Shown here one piece after another: positions 10,667 through 21,662 of a DNA stretch of 64,000 bases. Positions within the stretch are counted from its first letter, which is position 1, and every line of letters begins with the position of its first letter. A program made the position numbers and the translations under genes. Origin of the DNA: Rhineura floridana (taxonomy: Eukaryota > Chordata > Lepidosauria > Squamata > Rhineuridae); NCBI RefSeq assembly GCF_030035675.1, contig NC_084484.1, forward strand, positions 187,304,934 through 187,368,933, read 5' to 3'. The notes beneath the pieces were generated by a model, which had not been told where the DNA came from, ran no database searches, and saw only the letters and a list, made by a program, of their open reading frames with translations.

Positions 10667-11629
10667 TTAGGTGCCTAATTTCTGGCGACCAAACAGAGTC
10701 TGTTTCCTCTTGAAGAGTTTCAAGATGCTTTCCTTAATCTCTTTGGTCCTCACGCCATAAATGACAGGATGGATGGCCCACGGAAACGGAGGAGGTTGTG
10801 TACATCTTGTGTGGCTGACTTAGCCACGCGGAAGACGATGGAGGAGGAGAGGCAGGAAGAGTAGCCGATGAAGAGGACCAGGAGGTGGGTGCCACAGGTG
10901 TGGAAGGCCTTGTGCCAGATGTTACCTGAGGCCATCTTCAGGGCTGTGAGGATAATCTTGCTGTAGGAAATTGTGACAAAAATCAGATCAAATATGATGG
11001 TGAAGGATCTCATGGCCATGCCCACAATCCTGTTCCTGGAGGAGTCCCCACAAGACAACTTCATCAGAGCCATATGCTCACAAGCCAAGTGTTTTATGAT
11101 GTTGGAATGACAGAAATGCACCTTGGAAGCCAGGATCACCACTGGGCTGACAACAAACACACTTCGAACCAGAGCAGCAGCCATCAAGAGCGCCAGAAGC
11201 TTGTTGGTCAATATGTCAGCATAGTGGAGGGGATGGCAAAGCCATCATCAGGAGGATGCCAGTGTCTAACATGATGGCCAGGTAGAGGGAGAACATCTGC
11301 ACCAGGCAGCCAGTCAGAGAGATGCTGCTGATTCCAAAGATGAAACTCAGCAGCATATGGGGGAGGACAGTCGTGGTCCCAAAATTATTGACCGCCAATA
11401 GGAGTGCAATCAGAAAGTACATTGGGGCATGGAGGCTGTTCTCTACCTTCACAATGTAGATCAGCACAGAGTTTGCAAAGATAATCATCAGGTAGATGCA
11501 AAAGAATGGGATGGCAAGGCGGTATCTGGATTTCTGGAAGCCAGGGAAGGCAAGGAGAAGGAATTCTGTGTAGGAGATGTTGGATAATTCATTCTGTCCA
11601 AGTTCAGAAGTGCCTCCAAGGTCAGACAT
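10667..11629 (-). pseudogene. Olfactory receptor pseudogene, class I-like
   Basis: This is a broken paralogue of the intact receptor at 22.2-23.2 kb. The reading frame from the ATG at 11629 has the sequon NIS, HAPMYFLIAL after TM1 and LLMMAL at the end of TM3. Comparison with the intact copy shows a 20-base deletion near 11238 that removes DRYLAI and shifts the frame. The rest follows in another frame (TNKLLALL, CEHMALMKLSCGD, KAFHTCGTH). A second deletion of about 16 bases near 10.79 kb removes the start of TM7, after which PVIYGVRTKEI follows in a third frame to a stop at 10667. A clear acceptor (tcctttcctcctttcag) lies 11 bases before the ATG, so the exon structure was normal before decay. 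Both breaks are indels and the remainder is well conserved, so the loss looks fairly recent. Confidence 0.9.
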
Positions 11630-12224
11630 GACTTTAGACCTGAAAGGAGGAAAGGAGAGTCTTTTGCTTATTTTGTAATTAAGTTATGATCCCTGTCTAG
11701 TGTGTGTGGCTGCCTGCTGTGGGGTTGATGGTCTCAGCCTATTGTAACGTAAACACCCAGCACAGTGTGCCATTATCTGGATGACACTTTCATATTAGAG
11801 AAAATCACTCAGTGGTTTGCTGGAGTGGAAAGTAATCTGGATCCACATTTGGGAGACCTGAGCTGGAAGTCCTCCCTCTCTCATTGGTTTGTTGAAGGGA
11901 ATCACCCTGAACCAGCCACTTGAAACTGGCCCTGTCATGCCCCTAAACAGGCAGAGAGCTGGCCACTCCTAGCCTCCTATCAGTTGGAGGGCGGCATTCC
12001 TTCCTGCACCCACAACTCTCTGCCCTGGATTTCTAAGTGGTTGCAAGAATGCAGTCATGTTTGGCTCGCTATGTGGCCAGGAGGTAAAAGCAACAAGCTC
12101 TCTGTTTCATTCAGATTATATTCTACTGCTCTTGTCATTCAGGGTGCATTACAACCCCCCCCCCCAAAAAAAACTTTCTTCAAAACCAGGTGTAGTATTA
12201 CAGAAACAAAATAAAATGTTGTTG
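11630..12224. other. OR pseudogene 5' flank; acceptor site, otherwise unassigned
   Basis: At 11640-11656 the minus strand reads a pyrimidine-rich acceptor for the OR exon. The remainder shows no gene or repeat; a short C/A homopolymer run lies at about 12.15 kb. Confidence 0.5.
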
Positions 12225-12587
12225 TATGGGAAACCATACAACCTTGTCCATACCATGGACTGCGAAAAAAACAAATAATTGGGTGATAGAACAAATTAAA
12301 CCAGAACTATCACTAGAAGCTCAAATGATGAAACTGAGGTTGTCATACTTTGGACACATCATGAAAAGACAGGATTCATTAGAAAAGACAATCATGCTGG
12401 GAAAAACAGAAGGGAGTAGAAAAAGAGGAAGGCCAAACAAGAGATAGATTGATTCCATGAAGGAAGCCACAGACCTGAACTTACAAGATCTGAACAGGGC
12501 GGTTCACAATAGATGCTGTTGGAGATCATTGATTCATAGGGTCCTCATAAGTTGTAATCGACTTGAAGGCACATAACAGCAACAATG
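12225..12587 (+). mobile_element. RTE-BovB LINE, 3' end
   Basis: The coding text shows the BovB ORF2 C-terminus: MKLRLSYFGHIMKRQDSLEK, TIMLGKTEGSRKRGRPNK, then an in-frame stop in place of the usual RW. The 3' end is gtaatcgacttgaaggcac followed by ataacagcaac, the BovB terminus. The copy is truncated at 5' and inactive. Confidence 0.85.
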
Positions 12588-12924
12588 GGAAACAAGGAGC
12601 ACTGTGTATAAGATGCCAGATTGGGAGGAGGGCCAGTGAGCCTTGCACTTCTTCCCTGGAAAAGCAACAGGTCATATTTTATGTATTCTCTGAAAACAGT
12701 CCTATTCTGCCTTAAGGCCCCAAAGACCGGCATGTTCATTGCCTGGAGCTCTCCTTGCGCAAGTTCTTTCTTGCTGTCTGGGATGTCAGTTACACTTTAC
12801 TCACTGTCTGGTGGAAGGGCCTTGGAATGTCACATTTTGGTTCATTCGCACGGTTAAATACGCCCAGAGAGAATCCTCTGCGGAGGTCCAGCTGGGGCTC
12901 TCATCTTGGGAGTTGCTCGTAACA

Positions 12925-13305
12925 GCTGCTAGGGCCTTCTCAGAGGTGGCCCCCGAACTATGGAATAGTGTTTCTGACAAGGTGCGCCTGGCACCAACTT
13001 TGTTATCCTTTCAGCGCCAGGTTAAAACCTTCCTCTTTTCCCAGGCATTTTAACATATTTTAGCATATTTTAGCATATTTAGCACATTCTGGTATTCTAA
13101 ATTTGAATTGTGTAATATGTTTTTAGCTCTGGGGAATTTTTGTGGTATGTTTGTATTTACTATGTGATTTTATTATATCACTGTATTTTTATATTTATGT
13201 TGTACACCGCCCAGAGAGCCGTTGGCTGTGGGCGGTATAGAAATTGAATAAAATAATAATAACAACAACAACAACAACAACAATAACAATAATAATACAA
13301 TTAAC
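12925..13305 (+). mobile_element. L2-type LINE 3' end with (AAC/AAT)n tail
   Basis: The C-terminal frame reads ARAFSEVAPELWNSVSDKVR, LAPTLLSFQRQVKTFLFSQAF and stops at about 13053. The 3' UTR ends in gttgtacaccgcccagagag and gggcggtatagaaattgaat, then a tandem aac/aat tail. This is the same subfamily as the copies at 15.6, 50.4 and 60.5 kb. Confidence 0.82.
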
Positions 13306-13390
13306 AGGGTTGAGTCTCCAAGGTGCAAACGTGTGCCCCTCTGCTGGCTGCTTCCACTGCTGGCTGGTCTTCAGTCATCAGCATTTGATG

Positions 13391-13528
13391 CAGCCTCTCC
13401 CAACCTTTGGGTCCCCAGATGTTGCTGGACTACAACTCCCATCAGCCCCAGCCAGCACGGCCAATGGTCAGGAATTATGGGAACTGTAGTCCAGCTACAT
13501 CTGGAGGCCCAAAGGTTGGGAAAGGCTG
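13391..13528. mobile_element. Palindromic hAT-like MITE (138 bp)
   Basis: The ends are cagcctctcccaacc and ggttgggaaaggctg, and the element is inverted along most of its length (ggactacaactcccatcagc near the centre). The 8-base flanks atttgatg and atttagtg are alike at six of eight positions, consistent with an old hAT target duplication. Confidence 0.72.
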
Positions 13529-14292
13529 ATTTAGTGAGACAGCACTGCATCACTGGAAGAGGACAACAATCTGGTGCTCAGCACCTGTAGTGGCCTGATC
13601 TCCCCATTGTTGCAACCCCAAACCTGCTGTAGATCAGAACACAACCCACAACCTCCTCTGAGGGTAAATTAATGGGCTGAGGAGCCAAACTGCATATTTA
13701 TTTGTTACATTGATACTCCTCCTTTCTCCTGTCATGGAACCCAAGAGGAAACATCCCTGTGGTTCCTGGGCAGATGCCTCCCATCCAGTTCCTGACCAGT
13801 TTAAGTTCAGCAAAGTGATGTTCTTATGTACCTTCAGGTGACACCCTCAGCCCTTTACATGCAAATGGGCTGAATATCTCCCATGTGCATGAGTATGTTG
13901 ACAGGGCAAACATGCGTTTCAAACTCTGCATGGAGGGAAACTACTGGAAGGGTGGAAAATGGCTGGTGTCAAAAGCGTTACCTTTTATTTCATGTGTGTG
14001 TGTGTGTGTGGCAAATGAACAGCAGTGACATGTGTTGTTCTTTACGACCACACACTTTGATACCTAATGGCTTTCAAAGGGGGGTATTCTCATCTTTCCC
14101 CTAAGACATGCTAGGAGGCTACTCCAAAGACTGTTGTCCCTGCAGGTAACTCAGTATGTGGTGGTTGAAGACGCTGTTACCTGAGGCAAAGGATAGGATA
14201 CCCCCCACCTCCACCCCTGCAGTTCTGTGCACTGAGGCTGACTCACTGGCCTGATGGCTAAATATTACTTCAACACTGGTAGTGAGACATAA
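13529..14292. other. No supported gene; short (TG)n
   Basis: Nothing recognisable apart from a (TG)9 run at 13993-14010. Confidence 0.45.
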
Positions 14293-14350
14293 GAATCATA
14301 GAATAGTAGAGTTGGAAGGGGCCTATAAGGCCATCAAGTCCAAACCTCTG
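14293..14350 (-). mobile_element. CR1 LINE 3' terminus
   Basis: catagaatagtagagttgga followed by aggggcctataaggccatc is the reverse complement of the CR1 3' UTR end seen at 1.7 kb. Only the last ~60 bases are present. Confidence 0.75.
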
Positions 14351-14361
14351 CGCAATGCAGA

Positions 14362-14885
14362 ACATCAGGAGAGCCCTGCAAAGGGCCCCCCGTCTGCTCC
14401 AGCCTCCTGTTCTCCCAGTGGCCAACTAGATGCCCCAAAGGGAAGCCCACAAGCAGGATATAGCTGCATTTTCACTCTCCTCACTTGTGATTCCCAACAT
14501 ACAGCCTCTGACCATGGACAGAGAGCAAGGCCATTGTGGCTAGGAGCCATTGATGGCCTTACCCTCCCCCATGAATTCGTCTAACCCTCTTGTAGAGTCT
14601 TCCAAGTTGGTGGCCATCGCTGCCTCCTGTGGAAGCGAATTCCATGCACCGTGTGACAGAGCTTGGAAAAGTTACTTTTTTTGAACTACAACTCCCATCA
14701 GCCCCAGCCAGCACGGCCACTGGATTGGGCTGATGGGAGTTGTAGTTCAAAAAAGTAACTTTTCCAAGCTCTGCAGGTGAAGGACTTTCTTTTGTCAGTC
14801 CCGAATCTCCCAACATTCAGCTTCATTGGATGTCCCCGAGTTGTAGTGTTGTGAGAGACACCCTCCACCCTCCTGAGGGCTATAG
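14362..14885 (-). mobile_element. CR1 LINE 3' end, carrying a MITE
   Basis: The minus strand has the CR1 C-terminus (a GGSDGHQLGRLYKRVRRIHG frame at 14559-14816, the form of the usual AMATNLDGFKRGLDKFMEG) and a 3' UTR with ttggccactgggagaacagg. The palindromic element at 14657-14773 sits in it. The CR1 text continues on both sides. Confidence 0.72.
14657..14773. mobile_element. Near-perfect palindromic MITE (117 bp)
   Basis: The left end cagagcttggaaaagttac and the right end gtaacttttccaagctctg are exact inverse copies, and the pairing continues through gaactacaactcccatcagc. A short unpaired centre (cagccagcacggcca) separates the arms. It lies inside a CR1 3' end. Flanks share only gtga, so the target duplication has decayed or was short. 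Confidence 0.85.
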
Positions 14886-15571
14886 GCTAACTTAGTGGGT
14901 GCAGGGCACATGGCACATGCGGCTCCCTCCTCCAAGACATTGCCCTCCCCTCCTTGCACCTCCTGCCTCACCCTGCCTAATGGTGGGGGCTGCACTGTGC
15001 AATGACACCCCAAGAGCTTCTTGCAGCTCCTCTGCAAGTCCTGAGCCTGCACAACAGATCTCCTCTTCTATCTTCCGAAAAGCATTTCTACCTCCAGGGT
15101 CTCAAGCTGAAGGGATGTGACAAATCACTGGGCCCGGATGGCATCCACCCGAGAGTTCTCAAAGAACTCAAAGGTGAAATTGCTGATCTGCTAACTAAAA
15201 TATGTAACTTGTCCCTTGGGTCCTCCTCCGTGCCTGAGGACTGGAAAGTGGCAAATGTAACACCAATCTTCAAAAAGGGATCCAGAGGGGATCCCGGAAA
15301 TTACAGGCCAGTTAGCTTAACTTCTGTCCCTGGAAAACTGGTAGAAAGTATGATTAAAGCTAGATTAACTAAGCACATAGAAGAACAAGCCTTGCTGAAG
15401 CAGAGCCAGCATGGCTTCTGCAAGGGAAAGTCCTGTCTCAGTAACCTATTAGAATTCTTTGAGAGTGTCAACAAGCATATAGATAGAGGTGATCCAGTGG
15501 ACATAGTGTACTTAGACTTTCAAAAAGCGTTTGACAAGGTACCTCACCAAAGGCTTCTGAGGAAGCTTAGC

Positions 15572-17095
15572 AGTCATTATTATTATTATTATTTTATTAT
15601 TTATTAAAAAAAAATTATACCGCCCCACTAGCATAGCTCTCTGGGCGGTGAACAACAAATCAATACAATATACAATAAAATCCAATAAAACATACAGCGA
15701 AGTACAGAGAATAAAATATCTAAAAACAATTACAGCACATTTAAAAATTAAATTAAGTTAAATTAAAAGCCCTAGAAAAGAGGAAGGTTTTAACCTGGTG
15801 CCGAAAAGACAGCAGCGTCGGCGCCAGGCGCACCTCATCAACGAGACTATTCCACAGTTCGGGGGCCACCACAGAGAAGGCCCTAGTTCTTGTTACCACC
15901 CTCCGAGCCTCTCTGTGGGTCGGAGCTCGGAGGAGGGCCTTCGATGTAGAATGCAGTGTACGGGCAGGTTCATATTGGGAGAGGCGTTCCAACAGGTATT
16001 GTGGTCCCGCGCCGTATAAAGCTTTATAGGTCAAAACCAGCACTTTGAATCTGGCCCGGAAGCAAATTGGAAGCCAGTGCAAGCGGGCCAGAACAGGTGT
16101 TATGTGTTCGGACCGTTTGGTCCTTGTTATCAATCTGGCAGCCGCGTTTTGCACTAGCTGTAGCTTCCGAACTGTCTTCAGAGGCAGCCCTACGTAGAGC
16201 GCATTGCAGTAATCCAATCGCAAGGTTACCAGAGCATGTACCACTGATGTAAGGTCCTCCCTGCTCAGATAGGGACGTAGCTGGGCTACCAACCGAAGAT
16301 GGTAGAACGCATTCCGTGCCACCAAGGCTACTTGAGCCTCCAGTGACAAGAAAGGATCTAAAAGAACTCCCAGACTACGAACCCGTTCCTTTAGGGGGAG
16401 TGTAACCCCGTCCAGGACAGGGTATATATCCACCGTCTGATCAGAGAAACCCCGCACCAACAGCATCTCAGTCTTGTCTGGATTGAGTTTCAGTTTGTTA
16501 GCTCTCATCCAGTCCATTATTGAGGCCAGGCAATGATTCAGCACATTGACAGCCTCACCTGAGGAGGATGAAAAGGAGAAGTAGAGTTACGTGTCATCAG
16601 CATACTGATGACAACGCACTCCAAAACTCCTGATGACCGCACCCAACAGCTTCATGTAGATGTTGAAAAGCATGGGAGACAAGACTGACCCCTGCGGGAC
16701 TCCACATTGGAGAACCCGCGGTGTCGAGCAATGTTCCCCAAGCATTACCTTCTGGAGACGACCCGCCAAGTAGGAGCAGAACCACTGCCAAGCAGTACCT
16801 CCAACTCCCAGCTCCGCGAGCCTCTCCAGAAGGATACCATGGTCAATGGTATCAAAAGCCGCTGAGAGATCAAGGAGAATCAACACTCCCTCTGTCCCTC
16901 TCCCGACACAGGTCATCATACAGGGCGACCAAGGCTGTCTTGGTGCCGAAACCAGGCCTGAAACCCGATTGAAATGGATCTAGATAATCGGTTTCATCCA
17001 ACAGTGCCTGGAGCTGGGCAGCAACCACTCGCTCCAAGATCTTGCCCAGGAATGGAACATTCGCCACTGGCCTGTAGCTATTCCAGTCATGGAAT
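15572..17095 (-). mobile_element. L2-type LINE inserted in CR1
   Basis: This minus-strand copy runs from RT (VANVPFLGKILERVVAAQLQ, DYLDPFQSGFRPGFGTKTAL, LLDLSAAFDTIDHGILLERL, GVPQGSVLSPMLFN, YADDT near 16.59 kb) to a 263-codon C-terminal frame at 15753-16544 (MRANKLKLNPDKTEMLLV, LPLKTVRKLQLVQNAAARLI, AFSVVAPELWNSLVDEVR). The tail is (AATA/AAT)n next to the CR1 break. A frame break near 16.56 kb inactivates it. It is one of the better preserved L2 copies here. Confidence 0.85.
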
Positions 17096-17099
17096 AAGA

Positions 17100-17945
17100 G
17101 GAGAGGAGTGTGATGTTCCTATAGGTTAAGCATCTGTAAATATGGTAAGTGCGGGTCTATTAGTTGATGTATGGTAATTGACTGAAGGAGAAAGGGGGAG
17201 TACATGGGTGAGAAGCTGAAGTATGCTGGATGATGATTGGCTGAGTGGCTGGTTGGCTGAAGGTATAAATGGAGGTTTGTGAGTGATAGGGGGAGAAGTT
17301 GTTGAGTTGGTTGGAGTGAGGTCGTTTGGTGAGGGTTGGTTGGCAGAGTTCGGAGGGAAGTTTGGATTGTATTTGGCTGATATTTCAAGAGTATATATAT
17401 GAACAGAAACATAAAGAGTGACCATATATGAAACCATACGCTTGTGAAACATTCCTAAAGTAATCTTGTTATTTCCTGTTGTTAGTAAATAAATACTTCT
17501 TTGGTTTACCAAAGGCCTGATCCTTGGCTGGGGAATATACAGACCAGAAGGGAGGGCAAGGTAATTACCAAGGCTGAACAGAAGCAGTATCTAATGGTGG
17601 CAGCGGTGAAGGGAGTTGTTGTAACAAGTCAAGTATCCAGAGCAACCCAGAGTTGTATGCTTTATATATAAAGATACAAGGGGGTTGGGAACAGCATAAG
17701 CACACAGTCACAAAGTAACAAGCTATAGAGAGACTGAGGCAAGGTCTCTGGGAGTATTGGTTACAGGAAGTGACTGGTGGTGCTGCCTAGCAGTGGGATC
17801 TAGTGAGATCTGTGCTAGAGCGGAGTGAGAAACCATATAAAGGATGGTCCTGACTGGTGGTGTCCCTGGTGGTGCCTAGTGAAAGGCAGTAGCCACAAGC
17901 AGGTGGGAACCTGACAGGGAGAGCCAGGGAAGGACGTCACAAGGT
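17100..17945 (+). mobile_element. LTR-like retroelement fragment (fossil)
   Basis: This filler between the L2 and the resumed CR1 has LTR-type signals in order: a TATA-like tataaatgg at about 17265, a polyadenylation signal aataaata at about 17487, and tggtggcagcggtgaa at about 17594, text of the kind found at primer-binding sites. No coding part was found, so this is a broken remnant. The family (Gypsy or endogenous retrovirus) cannot be told. The boundaries are approximate. Confidence 0.4.
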
Positions 17946-18485
17946 CCTCTTGTGGATAAGGAATTGGTTAAGAAGCAGAAAGCAGAGAGTAGGAATAAAT
18001 GGACAGTTCTCCCAACGGAGGGCTGTAGAAAGTGGAGTCCCTCAAGGATCGGTATTGGGACCTGTACTTTTCAACTTGTTCATTAATGACCTAGAATTAG
18101 GAGTGAGCAGTGAAGTGGCCAAGTTTGCTGATGACACTAAATTGTTCAGAGTTGTTAAAACAAAAAGGGATTGCGAAGAGCTCCAAAAAGACCTCTCCAA
18201 ACTGAGTGAATGGACAGAAAAATGGCAAATGCAATTCAACATAAACAAGTGTAAAATTATGCACATTGGAGCAAAAAATCTGAATTTCACATATACGCTC
18301 ATGGGGTCTGAACTGGCGGTGACAGACCAGGAGAGAGACCTCTGGGTTGTAGTGGACAGCATGATGAAAATGTCAACCCAGTGTGTGGCAGCTGTGAAAA
18401 AGGCAAATTCCATGCTAGGGATAATTAGGAAAGGTATTGAAAATAAAACAGCCGATATCATAATGCCGTTGTATAAATCTATGGT

Positions 18486-19360
18486 GCTACTTTCTGCAAA
18501 AACAAGACCAGGAGCAGACTGCGGTACAGATCATGAACTGGTCATATTGAAAATCAGAGTAAAGCTAAAGAAGACCAAGAAAGCAATCATAACGCCAAAA
18601 TACAATTTAAATAACATCCCAGAAGCATATAAAGATCAAATAAGGAACCGGTTTGAGGCTTTAAACTTAGTTGACAGAGAACCAGAAGAACTATGGAATG
18701 AAGTCAGAGACGTTATCAGGGAAGAATGCAAAAAGACAATACCTCTAGCTAAAAAGAAAGAAAGACCCCAATGGATGACAGAATAAACTCTTCAAATGGT
18801 TAAAGAGAGAAGGAAAGCAAAAGCAAATGGAGATAGAAACACAGTCAGAACCCTAAATGCAACAATACAGCGACTAGTACGTAGGGACAAAGAGAACTAT
18901 TACAATAGTTACTGTATAGAAATAGAAGAGGACAACAAAAAGGGTAGAACAAGAGCCCTGTTCCAAAAGATTAGAGAAATGAAAGGGAAATTTAAACCAC
19001 GAGTAGGGATGTTGAATAATCAACAGAGGAACACACTGACTGACCGAGATGAAATAAAAGGAAGATGGAAGCAATACACTGAAGAAGTCTATAAAAGAGA
19101 TGCCAGGATGACAGATTCATTCACAGAGGAACCGTATGATGAAGAACCAGAAATTTTAGAATGTGAGGTGAAAGCTGCTCTTAAAATACTGGGAAGAAAC
19201 AAATCACCAGGAATAGATGGCAAACCAATAGAGTTGCTACAAGCTACTGAGAATGAATCTGTTCAAATTTTGACTAAAATCTGTCAAGAAATATGGAAAA
19301 CTAAACAATGGCCCACAGACTGGAAGCATTCCATATACATCTCAATTCCAAAGAAAGGGG
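18486..19360 (+). mobile_element. RTE-BovB LINE internal segment inside CR1
   Basis: The segment encodes the end of the BovB endonuclease (KTRPGADCGTDHELVILKIR, with the catalytic-type DH) through EELWNEVRDVIREE, YNSYCIEIEEDNKKGRTRAL and KRDARMTDSFTEEP to the RT start (AALKILGRNKSPGIDGKPIE, TKQWPTDWKHSIYISIPKKG). One stop at about 18784 splits the frame. Both BovB ends are missing. The flanking CR1 frames read straight into it, making a 278-codon CR1-BovB frame (17950-18786) and a 223-codon BovB-CR1 frame (18796-19467). These are accidental chimeras, not known genes. Confidence 0.88.
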
Positions 19361-19681
19361 ATCTATGGAATTTGCTCCCACGAGATGCAGTAATGGCCAC
19401 CAGCTTGGCTGGCTTTAAAAGAAGATTAGACAAATTCATGGAGGACAGGGCTATCAATGGCTACTAGCCATGATGGCTGTGCTCTGCCACCCTAGTCAGA
19501 GGCAGCATGCTTCTGAAAACCAGTTGCCGGAAGCCTCAGGAGGGGAGAGTGTTCTTGCACTCGGGTCCTGCTTGTGGGCTTCCCCCAGGCACCTGGTTGG
19601 CCAGTGTGAGAACAGGATGCTGGACTAGATGGGCCACTGGCCTGATCCAGCAGGCTCTTCTTATGTTCTTATGTTCTTATG

Positions 19682-21174
19682 AAAGCTTTTTCTCAAGCTA
19701 GCATCTCATAACGTAGTCAAATACCTTTCACATTTGAAAGTGTCTTTGATCTGGCCAAACAACAACAACAATGGAATAATAATAGGGTTTTGATGTGTCA
19801 CCATTAACTATTCTTGCTGTGCTCTATTTTTACATAGTCTGTTTGCAGCATCAAAGAGAAAGCAAAAAGATAATTCTAAAGACTGTATATCATTTCACCC
19901 AGGGATTAGATCAGAGGCCCCCCAGTGCATCCCGGCTGCTTAGCCTGCACCTCCCATCAGCAGCACAGCCCAAACATCTGGATGGTGCAGGACTGGGGAA
20001 GGGTACGTTGGAGAATGAAGAAGGTTTGCTAAACAGGAGAACAAGCCTGCAGTTTTTTAATGTTGAACTAGTTATTTAAATAAGTGAACTGGTATCCTTC
20101 TAAATGATGCAGCCGATGGAGACGTAAGATTTTATTTGTTTGTTTATTCAAGTATTTGTACAGCACTTTCATCAAGAAAGAGGGGCTTCCAAAAAACCGA
20201 CAACAAAATCCAAAAATAAACAATTGGAATAGAACAAAAAAAAATACAAAGAAATATCCTATAATATCACCCCAAAGACCTTCAGCTTAAGAGCACAGGC
20301 TTCTCCCTCCATGAGGACTAGTAGCATCCTCAGGGTGGGTGTGTTTATATTGCTGTTGTGTCACAGAAGCAAAAGTCAGACATTCCTTCCACTACCTCAA
20401 CCCAAGTGGGAGAGCCTGTGGGGGCCTTTCTTGACAGAAAGAGGAGGAGGAGGGCAGGAAGGGCATTCTCCATCATTGTCCTCTTGTGGATTTTTCTCTT
20501 TTCTAGAATCAGCTCCGTTCATTCCCAAGAAGTTGTCTCTGTGCTGGATAAGTACACTATTTTGTTGCCATAAGCAACCGCATCACCCAGTGTGTGAGCT
20601 GCATGCCAGAACCCCTTGCAATGACAGAGAAGACCCTCCGGTGCAATTCCTTGGCACTGCCAACAATCTTATTGTCACCACCCACATGTTGTTTGTGGTA
20701 CCAGGCTGGATGTGTTACTAGTCACAAAATTTTGATAGGTGTTGGAATGCACTTGTCCCAGGGAATTTGTACAGAGAATCTGCTGTTTTAGTGGCAAAAT
20801 ACCTCCAGCATTGAGGGTAAACAACATCATATGTGATGTGGAAGTTCCATGATTAGAATCCTGAAACATCTGATAGTAAACTCAGTTGGTGAGTCCCCAA
20901 CAGGCTTGTAGCCAAAATGAATCCACTGAAAAGCAGGAGGGAAGTTTCACCTGAGCCCTTGGAGGGTTTGAGAAGGATAAAAAAACTTTAAGGGGGAAAA
21001 ATGCTAAAATGCCGCCCAATCCCCTAAAATGAGCATTGAGCATGATCTGTGGACACAGAATGCTGAGTGAGCGTCAGTTGGGAGAAAACCAGGGAATGGA
21101 ATGGAATGGAGTAACCCACTGGCTGGCTAGCTGGAACACCAAACAGTAGGACTCCACACTGCAACATTTTGGGG
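19682..21174. other. No supported gene
   Basis: About 1.5 kb of mixed sequence. Open frames at 20.3-20.8 kb look like chance frames. The text around 20.13-20.3 kb (ttatttgtttgtttattcaa) could be an old LINE 3' tail on the minus strand, but I cannot assign it. Confidence 0.4.
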
Positions 21175-21475
21175 CAGGTCCCACTGCTGATATCATAGTG
21201 CTGTTATATAAATCTATGGTGTGGCTGCATTTGGAATACTGCATACAGTTCTGGTTGCCTCACCTCAAAAAGGATATTGTAGAACTGGAAAAGGTTCAGA
21301 AAAGGGCAACCAGAATGATCAAGGGGATGGAGCGACTCCCCTGTGAGGAGGTTGCAGCATTTGGGGCTTTTTAGTTTAGAGAAAAGACGAGTCAGAGGTG
21401 ACATGATAGAAGTGCATAACATTATACATGGCCTGGAGAAAGTGGATAGAGAAAAGGTTTTCTCCTCTCATAATC
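21175..21475 (+). mobile_element. CR1 LINE fragment
   Basis: The translation matches the CR1 segment ADIIVLLYKSMVWLHLEYCI, KRATRMIKGMERLPCEE and LGLFSLEKRRVRGDMIEVH, with a small deletion near 21344 that changes frame. Neither end of the element is present. Confidence 0.8.
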
Positions 21476-21631
21476 CTAGACCTCAGGACCATTCATGGAG
21501 GAATAGGGTAGCATGGTGGCGATGGTCTACCTCAACGGTTGGAGGCTATTGCGAGATAATTAGAAAATAATCCTGTACACTGTGCGAGCGATGTGACAGA
21601 AGGCACACATGCATGCACATGTGCGCGTGCA

Positions 21632-21633
<2 letters not shown>

Positions 21634-21662
<29 letters not shown>
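21634..21662 (+). repeat. (CA)n microsatellite
   Basis: An uninterrupted ca run preceded by a mixed cgca/tgca stretch. Confidence 0.9.

Larger units (their letters stand above)
15112..19681 (+). mobile_element. CR1 LINE, one copy broken by several insertions
   Basis: The RT start is read at 15112-15570 (LGPDGIHPRVLKELKGEIAD, VPEDWKVANVTPIFKKG, PGNYRPVSLTSVPGKLVES, QHGFCKGKSC, VYLDFQKAFDKVPHQRLLRK). The next CR1 codons (LWIRNWLRSRKQRVGINGQF, GVPQGSVLGPVLFN, FADDTKLF) resume at 17948. An L2 and an LTR-like piece fill the gap. From 18486 to 19360 the CR1 text is replaced by BovB. CR1 then ends with LWNLLPRDAVMATSLAGFKR, a 3' UTR and three copies of the octamer ttcttatg. The order of parts is colinear with a single parental CR1. 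Confidence 0.85.

Noticed and set aside
17950-19467. Two long frames considered as a novel RT-like gene
   Set aside because: They are accidental CR1-BovB fusions; each half matches a known LINE segment and a stop separates the two frames.
20311-20721. Open frame of 136 codons, considered as an exon
   Set aside because: No splice sites or family resemblance, and the composition is like the surrounding non-coding sequence.
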